DNA of 7,262 nt from Planctomycetota bacterium (GTDB lineage Bacteria; Planctomycetota; SKW154), in NCBI GenBank assembly GCA_026418755.1, contig JAOAAR010000092.1:1-7262 (forward strand), written 5' to 3'. The number at the start of each line of letters is the position of its first letter. The stretch's first letter is position 1. The position numbers and the translations under genes were made by a program. This document shows positions 1-7,118 of this stretch, in pieces. The notes under the pieces were generated by a model. The model was not told the DNA's origin. It ran no database searches and saw only the letters and a program-made list of their open reading frames with translations.

Positions 1-623
1 TCCTCATACCATCTGTTCGCTGCTACCGCCGTTTGAAAACATTTTATAGCCTCCGCTAACTCCTTCGCCGTTCTGCTCACCGCCTCCTTTTGACTCACCC
101 CCTGCTTCCGTAACTCGTTGTATAAACCCCACCATTTCTCTTCCCTCTTCACCCCTTCCTTATACCATCTTTCGCATTCCGCCGCTTTCTCAGCGCTCAC
201 CGCCGTCAAATCATCAAACAACTTCTTCAGTCTCTCTTTTTCACCTTCTTTCGCCTTCCTCATCTCTCGTTTCACTACAACAACTGCGGCATCCCCTTTC
301 TCCTTCAGTTTCTCAAACACCTCCTCCCCTCTAAGATACTTCTTAAGAATCTCTTCAATCTTCTCCGTCTCAGGCTTCTCTGGCAAAGGTCTCTCCGCAG
401 GAGGCTTTTCCTCTTCTTCTCCCTCTCTCTCCCGCACTATCTTATCTATCTCCTCCTTCCTGATTGTTATACGCCCCAGTTTGCCCTCTACTATAATTTC
501 CTCTTCATCTTCCTTAACCACCCTGCCCTTGATAACCCGCCCGTCATTCAAATAGACAGTGTCCGCATATAGTGAGAGACCTAAGAAGACCAACAACCCC
601 ACACACCCTCCTATGTTTTTCAT
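1..623 (-). CDS. Secreted charged helical protein with N-terminal 'DxVxLxDGRxIxG' module (3' end beyond window)
   Basis: Partial gene: 207 codons are visible and no stop is reached before the left edge. The ATG at 621-623 has a GGAGG seven bases upstream (631-635). Residues 1-20 form a signal peptide (one Lys, hydrophobic core, LYA before Asp21). Residues 21-63 are a small beta-rich module, beginning DTVYLNDGRVIKG and continuing with a GRITI strand. This style recurs in exported proteins of planctomycetes and related phyla; its function is unknown to me. Residues 64-90 are a Glu/Lys/Pro-rich linker. From about 91 the chain is charged helix, with Trp/Tyr-rich patches near 152-168 and again at 204-206 (RWY), suggesting a helical repeat continuing past the edge. 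It follows the kinase gene by 37 bases on the same strand, so the two are probably co-transcribed. I cannot name the protein. Confidence 0.8.
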   Translation of the reverse strand, partial: MKNIGGCVGLLVFLGLSLYADTVYLNDGRVIKGRVVKEDEEEIIVEGKLGRITIRKEEIDKIVREREGEEEEKPPAERPLPEKPETEKIEEILKKYLRGEEVFEKLKEKGDAAVVVVKREMRKAKEGEKERLKKLFDDLTAVSAEKAAECERWYKEGVKREEKWWGLYNELRKQGVSQKEAVSRTAKELAEAIKCFQTAVAANRWYE

Positions 624-660
624 CTCTCTCCCTCCACCCTCTTCCACCGTATTTTTCGAA

Positions 661-3600
661 TCAGCGTCTCTTCTCTCCCAACTCAAGAATGACGACACTA
701 CCATTCCTCTTTCCCAATGCGAACTCATAGTTTGAGGAGACCGCAATCGTCGTCACATCAGATTCGTTGAACTTTCTTAAAACGCCACCATTTTTCACAT
801 CTATCACGAGAAGTTCAGAATCGGTACTGCAAAGTGCAGTGTCGCTGTATCTGTCCAGATAGACCGCTCTTACATTCTCCTTGAATTGAGACTTGTTAAG
901 CAGACGAGCAACTGATGTGTCAAGCCCGATTCCCCAGAGGCACACCGAACCATCATTTGCAGAGGAGAGAATCTTTCTTCCATCTTTTGAAACATCCAAC
1001 GCCCAGACGACTCCAATATGCCCGCTCAGAACACTCTTTCTCTCTCCGCTTTCAACATCCCAGATGCTTATTTGTCTGTCTGCGCCGGCGGATGCAACCT
1101 GCTTCTCCGAGATAAATTTAAGAGCATACAGCCACCCCGACTTCGTCTCTATGCGACGCTTGACCACACCGCTTGCAACATCTATAACGCAAATATAACC
1201 ATCGTAATCCCCAGAAACGAGAAGAGAAGAGTCAGATGAAAGAGTAATCGCACGAACCCAACTTGAATGAGCAGAAATACTCTTTGTCTCTTCTATTTGT
1301 CTGCCATCCCATTTATAAATTTTGACACAACCTGTGGTAGTTCCCACAGCAATCGTGCCTTTCGCTGCAGCGACCGAAAGCGGTCTTCCCTCACTCACAC
1401 CCAACTGTGCAATACATTTGAGTCTTTCTCCCGCGCCAAGTTCCGAGGTTTCGAAGACAAGAAGTTTCCCATCGTCTCCCACGCTAACAAGATTGTTATC
1501 GTTAAAAAAGACAATCCCGCGCAGTTCATCCTTATGAGCGTGGGTTTTATATGTACTCTCGCTCAGCATTCGCCACCAGTCGCCACTACGGGCTTTCGCA
1601 ACAAGAAGCGTCTTTCTCAGTCTCTTATCTTCTCTGTATTGGAGCGCGTTTTCAAGATATGTGGATGCCCGCACATAATCCTCCTTCCCGAAAAGATTGA
1701 GCCCGCCAGCGGCAAACTCTGCAAACCTCAAAGCAGCGTCCAACTCTTCAGTTTTACGGATTTCTGACGCCTCTTTAAGGAATTTTACTGCCTCCTCATA
1801 ACATCGCTCGCCGATTTTACGCTCCCCTTCGGCAAACAGGTTAACATAACGCAACTCGTCTTTGACCTGTCTGTATTTCCTTGAAACCTCGATATCTTCT
1901 TTTATCTCTAACGCGGCTTTGTAACTCGCTTCCGCTGCTTTGAAGTCGCCACGCGCCACAGCAGAATCCCCTTTTCGAACCATCTCTTCCCATTCTTTAT
2001 TCCGTTCTCTCTCTTTAAGCGCTTTCTCCTTCTTTTCAAGAAGCGCCTCGAGTTGGCGTACCGCATCAGTCTCAAACAGTGATTTCGCTTTCTCGATGCC
2101 CTGTCGTGCCGCTTCTATCTCGTCCTTCTTCAACGCCTCTTCTGCGCTCCTCATCACCTCTATATACTGCATCTTTCTGCTCACCATTTCTCTTAATCGC
2201 ATCGTCTCTTCACTTGTTTCCAAACCTGCTAACAATCCGTTAATACTCCGCAGTCTCTCGTAATCGCCACTCCTCTCTTTCGCTTCATCAACCACCCTAC
2301 TCACAAGAGTCAAAAATCTTTTTATCTCGTCCTTCCTCTCATTCTCCGGGAATTCTTCATCAAGCGAATCCAGTAGATTTGCAGCGGTCTCTAATTCTTC
2401 TTTTCTTAACGCTTCTGTGAAGCGCCGCTTCCATTCTGCTCTCTTCTCGGAAACCTTCTCCTTAATAGGCTTCTCTCGTTCCTTCCCTTCCTCTCTTTCC
2501 TTCTGAGTATCTGACTTTCCTTGAGAGAGACTGAAATATGTCGCTGTCAGGAATACGACGACAGCAACAATCGCAACTCCAATATATAATCCTACTTTCT
2601 TGGAAGGCTTTTCCACTTGCGTGGCGGTTCCGACTTTGGTCTTGAAAGTTGGCGTATCCAAAGTTCCGAATGTGCCGATGGCAGGTGTCCGCGGCACGGT
2701 CTCCGCCTCCGTATCGGATGCAAACCGCGGAGCCTCGCCGCGCCGCACCCGGTTCAAATCCTCCAACAAGTCAAGCGGCACTTGATACCTCTCTTCAGGT
2801 AATTTCTTCAAAAGTTTGTGAATCACCGCAACGATTCCTTTACTCAGAGATGGGTTCAAATCACTTAAAAGCTGTGGCTCTTCAAACAGGTGCTGTTTTA
2901 TATACGCCATAGTAGTGGGACCTTCAAAAGGCAATCTACCACTCGCGCATTGATACGCCATCACTCCTAATGAATACAAATCGCTTCTTATGTCCAATTT
3001 TCGCCCTTCGCACTGTTCAGGACTCATATACGCAGGGGTTCCCATCACCTGTCCTGTTTGAGAAAGCATCGTATGCAACTCCGCCGTATCCTTTGCGATC
3101 CCAAAATCCAACAGTTTGATGTCCCACTTCTCTTCGTCTGTTACTACGATGTTGTCAGGTTTTATGTCACGGTGGACTACGCCCAACTCTGCTGCTTCCT
3201 GCAAAACACGCCCCATCTGCTCCAGTATTCGTAACACCGCTTCTTCGGGAAACGGTTTAAACCTCAAATCTCCACCTTCGCTGCTTAAAGATAACTCATT
3301 CATCAGTTTCGTAAGACTTCTGCCGCTTACAAATTCCATTGCTATGTAATGGTGTCCCTCTATTACACCCGAATCGTAAATGCGCACCACTTTCGGGTGG
3401 GCTAACTTCTCTAATAATTTCGCTTCCTGGTGGAAGCGCCCTATAAACTGCTTAATCTCGGCAATGTGAGGGTGTATTACCTTGACCGCAACTACAATAT
3501 TTTTTGCAGTATCATGGGCTTTGTAGACCGCCCCCATACCTCCTGAGCCTACTCTGCTTATGATTTTATACCGTCCGAACATCCCCCCTTCACTGAGCAT
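661..3600 (-). CDS. Transmembrane Ser/Thr protein kinase with TPR-like stalk and C-terminal seven-blade WD40 propeller
   Basis: A 979-residue eukaryotic-like kinase. Visible motifs are the glycine loop GSGGMG (18-23), ATP-binding Lys40, helix-C Glu59, HRDIKPDN (143-150, catalytic Asp145), DFG (165-167), activation-loop Thr/Ser between 178 and 188, SPE (193-195) and DIRSDLYSLGV (203-213). All key residues are present, so it should be active. Residues 297-327 are Thr-rich. Residues 336-358 are one hydrophobic helix preceded by KPSKK, which predicts kinase in the cytoplasm and C-terminus outside. Residues 361-535 are Lys/Glu-rich helix. About 537-670 hold three TPR-like units (with YKAAL, FLKEA and YLENAL segments). 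Residues 687-976 show seven WD40-like blades, clearest at 776-808, 818-851 (SIWDVESG) and 859-890. The ATG at 3598-3600 has AGGG seven bases upstream; Met7 (3580-3582) directly follows GAAGGGGGG and is an alternative start. The ligand and substrates are unknown. Confidence 0.93.
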   Translation of the reverse strand: MLSEGGMFGRYKIISRVGSGGMGAVYKAHDTAKNIVVAVKVIHPHIAEIKQFIGRFHQEAKLLEKLAHPKVVRIYDSGVIEGHHYIAMEFVSGRSLTKLMNELSLSSEGGDLRFKPFPEEAVLRILEQMGRVLQEAAELGVVHRDIKPDNIVVTDEEKWDIKLLDFGIAKDTAELHTMLSQTGQVMGTPAYMSPEQCEGRKLDIRSDLYSLGVMAYQCASGRLPFEGPTTMAYIKQHLFEEPQLLSDLNPSLSKGIVAVIHKLLKKLPEERYQVPLDLLEDLNRVRRGEAPRFASDTEAETVPRTPAIGTFGTLDTPTFKTKVGTATQVEKPSKKVGLYIGVAIVAVVVFLTATYFSLSQGKSDTQKEREEGKEREKPIKEKVSEKRAEWKRRFTEALRKEELETAANLLDSLDEEFPENERKDEIKRFLTLVSRVVDEAKERSGDYERLRSINGLLAGLETSEETMRLREMVSRKMQYIEVMRSAEEALKKDEIEAARQGIEKAKSLFETDAVRQLEALLEKKEKALKERERNKEWEEMVRKGDSAVARGDFKAAEASYKAALEIKEDIEVSRKYRQVKDELRYVNLFAEGERKIGERCYEEAVKFLKEASEIRKTEELDAALRFAEFAAGGLNLFGKEDYVRASTYLENALQYREDKRLRKTLLVAKARSGDWWRMLSESTYKTHAHKDELRGIVFFNDNNLVSVGDDGKLLVFETSELGAGERLKCIAQLGVSEGRPLSVAAAKGTIAVGTTTGCVKIYKWDGRQIEETKSISAHSSWVRAITLSSDSSLLVSGDYDGYICVIDVASGVVKRRIETKSGWLYALKFISEKQVASAGADRQISIWDVESGERKSVLSGHIGVVWALDVSKDGRKILSSANDGSVCLWGIGLDTSVARLLNKSQFKENVRAVYLDRYSDTALCSTDSELLVIDVKNGGVLRKFNESDVTTIAVSSNYEFALGKRNGSVVILELGEKRR

Positions 3601-3633
3601 GAATAGTCCCTACAAAACCTTCATAAGAGAGTA

Positions 3634-3639
3634 ATTATA
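3634..3639 (-). promoter_or_regulatory. Candidate -10 box for the kinase operon
   Basis: The minus strand reads a perfect TATAAT here, 34 bases upstream of the kinase ATG, giving a short leader of about 27 bases. The -35 region at 17-base spacing reads TTTCAT, a poor match, so an activator or a different -35 may be involved. Called from consensus similarity only. Confidence 0.45.
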
Positions 3640-3747
3640 CTCGAAGAGAAGGTGCTATGAAACAATAAACCGCCTGTCTTGCCATTTAAGAAGAGAGAAC
3701 CACTATGCGTTTTTTTGTGGATGTTAAAAAAAAGATTCCAAAATCGC

Positions 3748-3753
3748 TATAAT
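3748..3753 (+). promoter_or_regulatory. Candidate -10 box for the secreted TPR/toroid gene
   Basis: A perfect TATAAT lies 48 bases upstream of the chosen ATG at 3802. The best -35 is a weak TTAAAA at 3724-3729 (18-base spacer). The predicted start of transcription near 3760 lies downstream of the TTG at 3679, which argues against that more distal start codon. It faces away from the kinase promoter about 110 bases to the left. Confidence 0.45.
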
Positions 3754-3787
3754 ATCATTATCTATCTAATTATGGAGAAGATGCTTT

Positions 3788-3793
3788 GGGAGG
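3788..3793 (+). promoter_or_regulatory. Ribosome binding site that fixes the start at 3802
   Basis: GGGAGG sits eight bases before the ATG at 3802-3804, and a second ATG follows at 3805. No comparable site precedes the in-frame TTG at 3679 or the ATGs at 3772 and 3781. Starting at 3802 also places the signal peptide at the N-terminus, as expected. Confidence 0.75.
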
Positions 3794-3801
3794 ATGTAAA
3801 G

Positions 3802-5052
3802 ATGATGAAGTCTAAAGGGTATGTAGTGATTTTGGTGTTTACATTCATGCTTTGTCTATACAGTCAAGCGCAGGAGAAAGAGTCCGAGTATGATGCTGCG
3901 ATGAAGGGCGCCCGAGAGGCAGTTGCGCAGAAAGATTGGGCAGAGGCGGCAAAATGCTTTAGTAAGGCATTACGCATCAAACCCAACGATACTGCCGCAA
4001 AAGAAGGGTTCTTAGAAGCGATTCGGAATGTAGAGATATACAACACTCGTTTTGGTGACTTAAAGTCTCAAATGCTCGAAAAATACGGGATGAAGGGCGT
4101 TGACGAAGAGATGATTCAACCTGCACTGAAGTATCTAGCGAAGGTTCAGCGGGAAGATGGCTCTTGGCGATGCAAACCGACGGATGCAACAGATGATAAA
4201 GCCACAACCGCTTTTGCATTACTGGCGTTTCTTGCCGACGGTAATTCTGAGGTTGTGGGGCAGTACAGAGAGACGGTGAAGAAAGCGGTGAAGTACCTCC
4301 TATCCCAGCAGAAACCTGACGGGAGTTTTGGTGGTGCGCGGCTTTATACAGAGGGGCTCGTGACCCTTGCCATTACAGAAGCCTTCGCAATGGGAGGAAC
4401 AGAAGAGACTTACACTGCTGCTCAAAAGGGGATAAATTATATCGTTAAATGTCAGAAACCTGAAGGTGGATGGATGTATTCAATGAACGATTACGGTTCG
4501 GGAGATGTATCTGTCACGGGGATGATGTTTCAGCCATTAATGCAAGGTCAGTGCGCTTATCTGGATTTCGACTCAAGAGCGTTGGAGAGAGGTCGCAAGT
4601 TCATTGACAGGCTTACTTTTGACAACGGCTGGGTAAGGTATCGAGAGCACGACGACAGACACAGTCCGGCAATGGTAGCGATAGGCAATCTGGTGCGCCT
4701 TTATGCAGGCGTCCCTCTTGAAGACGCAAACATCCAAGCAGGGCTTAAACTTCTTCGCGAAAATATGGAGAGTGCAAAGCGGAATATGTATTTTATGTAT
4801 TACGGAACGATGCTTGCATTCCTTGCAGGAGGAGAACTCTGGAAAGATTGGTCGAAAATGATGGTGACTCACCTGAGAGAGACACAAGTGAAAGAGGGAG
4901 AAAACCGCGGCTGCTGGGAACCGAAGGGGAGCGGGCTTGAAAGCGGGTTTGCGGACTACATCACCGCCGTTGAGAATACAGCAATGGCTGTTCTGTCGCT
5001 CCAGTGTTGCTACCGTTATGTTCCCAAGAAAATGCTGACGGAAAAGAAATAA
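3802..5052 (+). CDS. Secreted TPR plus squalene-cyclase/prenyltransferase-repeat (alpha/alpha toroid) protein
   Basis: 416 residues from the ATG chosen by its ribosome binding site. Residues 1-23 are a signal peptide (MMKSKG, hydrophobic core, SQA cleavage site), with no lipobox. Residues 28-61 are a TPR-like hairpin ending ALRIKPND. From about 100 to 405 the protein has repeated helix pairs with half-QW-like turns: QREDGSW (116-122), QQKPDGSFGG (169-178), CQKPEGGW (217-224), DNGW (274-277) and RGCW (369-372). This spacing is typical of the toroid shared by squalene-hopene cyclases and prenyltransferase beta subunits. The class II cyclase DxDD acid motif is not visible (GDVSVTG sits in a comparable place), and the protein is shorter than squalene-hopene cyclases (usually over 600 residues). 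It is therefore probably a binding or scaffold protein in the envelope, not a terpene cyclase. It is divergent from the kinase and convergent with the reductase, 38 bases away. Confidence 0.88.
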   Translation: MMKSKGYVVILVFTFMLCLYSQAQEKESEYDAAMKGAREAVAQKDWAEAAKCFSKALRIKPNDTAAKEGFLEAIRNVEIYNTRFGDLKSQMLEKYGMKGVDEEMIQPALKYLAKVQREDGSWRCKPTDATDDKATTAFALLAFLADGNSEVVGQYRETVKKAVKYLLSQQKPDGSFGGARLYTEGLVTLAITEAFAMGGTEETYTAAQKGINYIVKCQKPEGGWMYSMNDYGSGDVSVTGMMFQPLMQGQCAYLDFDSRALERGRKFIDRLTFDNGWVRYREHDDRHSPAMVAIGNLVRLYAGVPLEDANIQAGLKLLRENMESAKRNMYFMYYGTMLAFLAGGELWKDWSKMMVTHLRETQVKEGENRGCWEPKGSGLESGFADYITAVENTAMAVLSLQCCYRYVPKKMLTEKK

Positions 5053-5090
5053 AGATTGATTTCTGATGACATACCAAAAATAAAGTTTTT

Positions 5091-6047
5091 TTATCTCTCT
5101 TTAGATGAAAGAATTTGATTCTCCCTGGCTCGGACTGACCAAAGCATTGAATCGTTGTACGGCGTGGGAATTCCGAATTTGCGTCCGTATTCGACAATCT
5201 TTCCGTTCATAAAATCTATTTCGGTTTTGCGCCCCGCTTCAAGGTCAACTGCAAGTGAAGGTTTATGCGGTCCACCTGCTGAGAGATATTTGAGCCAGTC
5301 ATCAAGAGAGTGCTCAAACTTAAGCCCCATTGCTTCGCCTACCTTCCGCGCTTCTTTCAGAATCTCCACGACCAGTCTTCGCGAATCTTCGTTTGCCATA
5401 GCAGCGCCCATAGTCTGTCCTGTGAGTGCACAGATGGGACACAGAGTGGCATTCAACGCTGTCTTCTCAAACGCATATTTTTTGATATCGTCAACAGCCT
5501 CGGTCAGCAGTTTCACAGAAGTCAGGAGTTTCGCAATTTTTTCCGCTTTACGCTTTGCTTCCTTTGTCAAGGCTCCGACATAGTTTGGTGGATTGAACCA
5601 GTTCATTTTATACACTCCGTCCTCAACCGCATTGCCCGCGTAATTCACTACAACCCGAAGCGTGTTCTCTCTACCTGCCACTTCAGAAAGGCTCTCTTCA
5701 GGGTCGATTCCGTTCTGAAAACTGATAAGCGTTTTCCCTTCTTGCCAGACTCTTTTAAGCGACTTAACAACAGAGTCGAGAACGGTTGTCTTGGTGCAAA
5801 CAAAGACAGTTTCCGCTTCTTTAAGCGCATCAAGCGATGTGGTCGCATCTTTCAATCTCACTAAAATTTCACCATAAGTTTTCTCCGTCGCAGGACCTGT
5901 CACTCGGATTCCGCCTTCTTTTATCTTTTTAATGAGAGGTTCAATCACATCAACAGCGACCACATCAACCCCTGATTTCGCCAGATGCGCCGCAAGAATC
6001 CCACCAATAGGTCCCACACCGATAACCCCGACTCTCTCCCTCTTCAT
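5091..6047 (-). CDS. panE: 2-dehydropantoate 2-reductase (ketopantoate reductase) family protein
   Basis: 318 residues, normal length for the family. Ketopantoate reductase makes pantoate from ketopantoate with NAD(P)H in pantothenate/CoA synthesis, in the cytoplasm. An N-terminal Rossmann domain carries GVGPIGG (10-16). FQNGID (110-115) is the family's QNG turn. EKTALNA (194-200) holds the probable catalytic Lys195 and the substrate-contact Asn199. KPSLAVDLEAGRKTEIDFMNG (within 262-282) is the hallmark C-terminal signature, with the conserved Glu276. The second beta strand ends in Asp33, which favours NADH over NADPH. The ATG at 6045-6047 has AAGGAG six bases upstream (6054-6059). It lies 199 bases downstream of the exonuclease on the same strand. 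No panB or panC is in view, and the superfamily contains paralogues acting on other 2-oxo acids, so the substrate is inferred from signature motifs. Confidence 0.85.
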   Translation of the reverse strand: MKRERVGVIGVGPIGGILAAHLAKSGVDVVAVDVIEPLIKKIKEGGIRVTGPATEKTYGEILVRLKDATTSLDALKEAETVFVCTKTTVLDSVVKSLKRVWQEGKTLISFQNGIDPEESLSEVAGRENTLRVVVNYAGNAVEDGVYKMNWFNPPNYVGALTKEAKRKAEKIAKLLTSVKLLTEAVDDIKKYAFEKTALNATLCPICALTGQTMGAAMANEDSRRLVVEILKEARKVGEAMGLKFEHSLDDWLKYLSAGGPHKPSLAVDLEAGRKTEIDFMNGKIVEYGRKFGIPTPYNDSMLWSVRARENQILSSKER

Positions 6048-6068
6048 AACCTGCTCCTTAACAAAATC

Positions 6069-6101
6069 AGATTCCTTCTAATGGAATCTACATTTTTTTT
6101 T
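6069..6101 (+). terminator. Hairpin followed by a nine-T tract, upstream of the ketopantoate reductase gene
   Basis: AGATTCC (6069-6075) and GGAATCT (6083-6089) form a perfect 7-bp stem with a 7-base loop. ACA and nine Ts (6093-6101) follow. In the plus direction this looks like an intrinsic terminator, although the stem is short and AT-rich. No plus-strand gene ends just before it, so it would stop antisense transcription leaving the reductase gene. Read on the minus strand it is a hairpin in the reductase leader, ending nine bases before the AAGGAG. Confidence 0.35.
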
Positions 6102-6146
6102 CAGGATTTCACTATTTCCCAAGATTTTTTTAAGACGGTCACATCG

Positions 6147-6169
6147 AAAAAGCGATTGCATACTATCGC
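6147..6169 (-). terminator. Possible weak intrinsic terminator after the exonuclease gene
   Basis: On the minus strand GCGAT (6169-6165) pairs with ATCGC (6156-6152) across an 8-base loop. Five Ts (6151-6147) follow directly. It lies 77 bases past the exonuclease stop and before the reductase, so it could separate the two transcripts. The stem has only five pairs plus one possible G-U pair, which makes the call tentative. Confidence 0.3.
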
Positions 6170-6246
6170 CCATCTCTATTATTTATTCTCGTGAATCTAC
6201 TTTTGAAATTAATTCTATGGATTGTAGCAAGAAAATCCTTATCTCA

Positions 6247-7029
6247 TCAGAGTTCAAAAGTAGCGACAAGGAATGTATGGTCAGAGGGTTTCTCTTTCAT
6301 CCGGTAGTCAAGCACGATGAAGGAATCAGTGGATTTCTCGGCAAGGGGGCGAGTGGCAAGGATGTGGTCAACCCGCCAGCCAAGTCCCCGTTTTACAGCA
6401 TTTGGTACGCGATAATCATAGAAAGTAAACTGTTTTGGCTCAGGATGAAACTTACGGAAGACATCAACAAACCCCCATTTCATAATCTCAAAGAACCGCT
6501 TGTGGACTTCAGGGTGGAAATCAACATGCCCTAATAACCCTTTCGGGTCGTGGACATCTTTATCTTCTGGAGCGACATTCAAATCGCCACACCAGAGAAC
6601 ATTATCTTCCGGTGTGAAATGGCGTTCGAAGTAATTCTTCATCCGCTCAAGATACCGCAATTTGTACTTAAAGTTTTCCGAATCAGGCGAAGTCCCTTGT
6701 GGCACATAATTGTTGACTATAGTAATCTCACCGTATTTTGCCCGTATCAGCCGTGGTTCATCAGCAGGTTCGCCATCGTCGAGACCATAGGTGACATCAT
6801 CAGGAGCAACCTTTGAAAGCGTCGCTACACCTGAATACGCTTTCTGTCCGCGAAACACCACCTTATACCCCCTGCCCTCGAGTTCAAGTTTCGGAAACTT
6901 AGAATCTTCGACTTTCGTTTCCTGAAGGCATAAAACATCAGGTGAATACTCTTTCAGGAATTCGAGAATCAGCGGAATACGCGAACGCACCGAGTTCGCA
7001 TTATAGGTTGCTACAATAAACCGCATCAT
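6247..7029 (-). CDS. xthA: Exodeoxyribonuclease III / AP endonuclease (ExoIII family)
   Basis: 260 residues, normal length for this family. The enzyme cuts DNA 5' of abasic sites and removes nucleotides from 3' ends in base excision repair, using a divalent metal. Motifs are visible in order: YNANSVRSR (9-17, Asn10), LQETKVED (35-42, metal-binding Glu37), NNYVPQG (106-112, Tyr108), GDLNVAPEDKDVHDP (148-162, Asp149 and Asn151), FTFYDYR (201-207), WRVDHILA (218-225, Asp221) and the terminal SDHTFLVATF (249-258, catalytic Asp250-His251 pair). All active-site residues I expect are there. The start is one of two adjacent ATGs (7027-7029 or 7024-7026). AGG at 7035-7037 is five or eight bases away respectively, so the second start is equally possible. 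It has its own likely promoter and sits 89 bases after the preceding gene. Confidence 0.95.
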   Translation of the reverse strand: MMRFIVATYNANSVRSRIPLILEFLKEYSPDVLCLQETKVEDSKFPKLELEGRGYKVVFRGQKAYSGVATLSKVAPDDVTYGLDDGEPADEPRLIRAKYGEITIVNNYVPQGTSPDSENFKYKLRYLERMKNYFERHFTPEDNVLWCGDLNVAPEDKDVHDPKGLLGHVDFHPEVHKRFFEIMKWGFVDVFRKFHPEPKQFTFYDYRVPNAVKRGLGWRVDHILATRPLAEKSTDSFIVLDYRMKEKPSDHTFLVATFEL

Positions 7030-7054
7030 TTTTTCCTAAACGCACTGTCTATAT

Positions 7055-7083
7055 ATTGTATCTCTAACTTTATGTCTTTCCAA
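7055..7083 (-). promoter_or_regulatory. Probable sigma-70-type promoter of the exonuclease gene
   Basis: On the minus strand TTGGAA (7083-7078) is followed by exactly 17 bases and TACAAT (7060-7055), matching the consensus at 4/6 and 5/6 positions. It lies 25 bases upstream of the first ATG at 7029, so the leader is short. This suggests the exonuclease can be transcribed separately from the gene to its right. Confidence 0.5.
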
Positions 7084-7118
7084 CTTTGAAAAGCGGTTTA
7101 AACCAGACCCTTGGGTAA

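Noticed and set aside
118..555. 145-codon plus-strand open frame rich in Ser and Phe
   Set aside because: It is the antisense of the secreted protein gene at 1-623 on the minus strand, which has a signal peptide, a good ribosome binding site and a sensible composition.
1267..1767. 166-codon plus-strand open frame (and several shorter ones between 893 and 3349)
   Set aside because: All lie inside the kinase gene on the opposite strand, have low-complexity or non-protein-like composition, and the kinase/WD40 frame is unmistakable.
3679..3801. In-frame 41-codon N-terminal extension of the secreted toroid protein from a TTG
   Set aside because: It would bury the signal peptide, has no ribosome binding site, and precedes the likely transcription start near 3760.
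5076..5090. AAAAA-TAAAG-TTTTT between the convergent genes as a bidirectional terminator
   Set aside because: The stem would be five A-T pairs only, too weak to call.
5310..5864. 184-codon plus-strand open frame, plus another at 5155-5583
   Set aside because: Antisense shadows of the ketopantoate reductase gene, whose conserved motifs are all on the minus strand.
7092..7105. Palindrome GGTTTAAACC upstream of the exonuclease promoter
   Set aside because: Ten bases with no loop and no repeated copy; a chance palindrome is the simplest reading.
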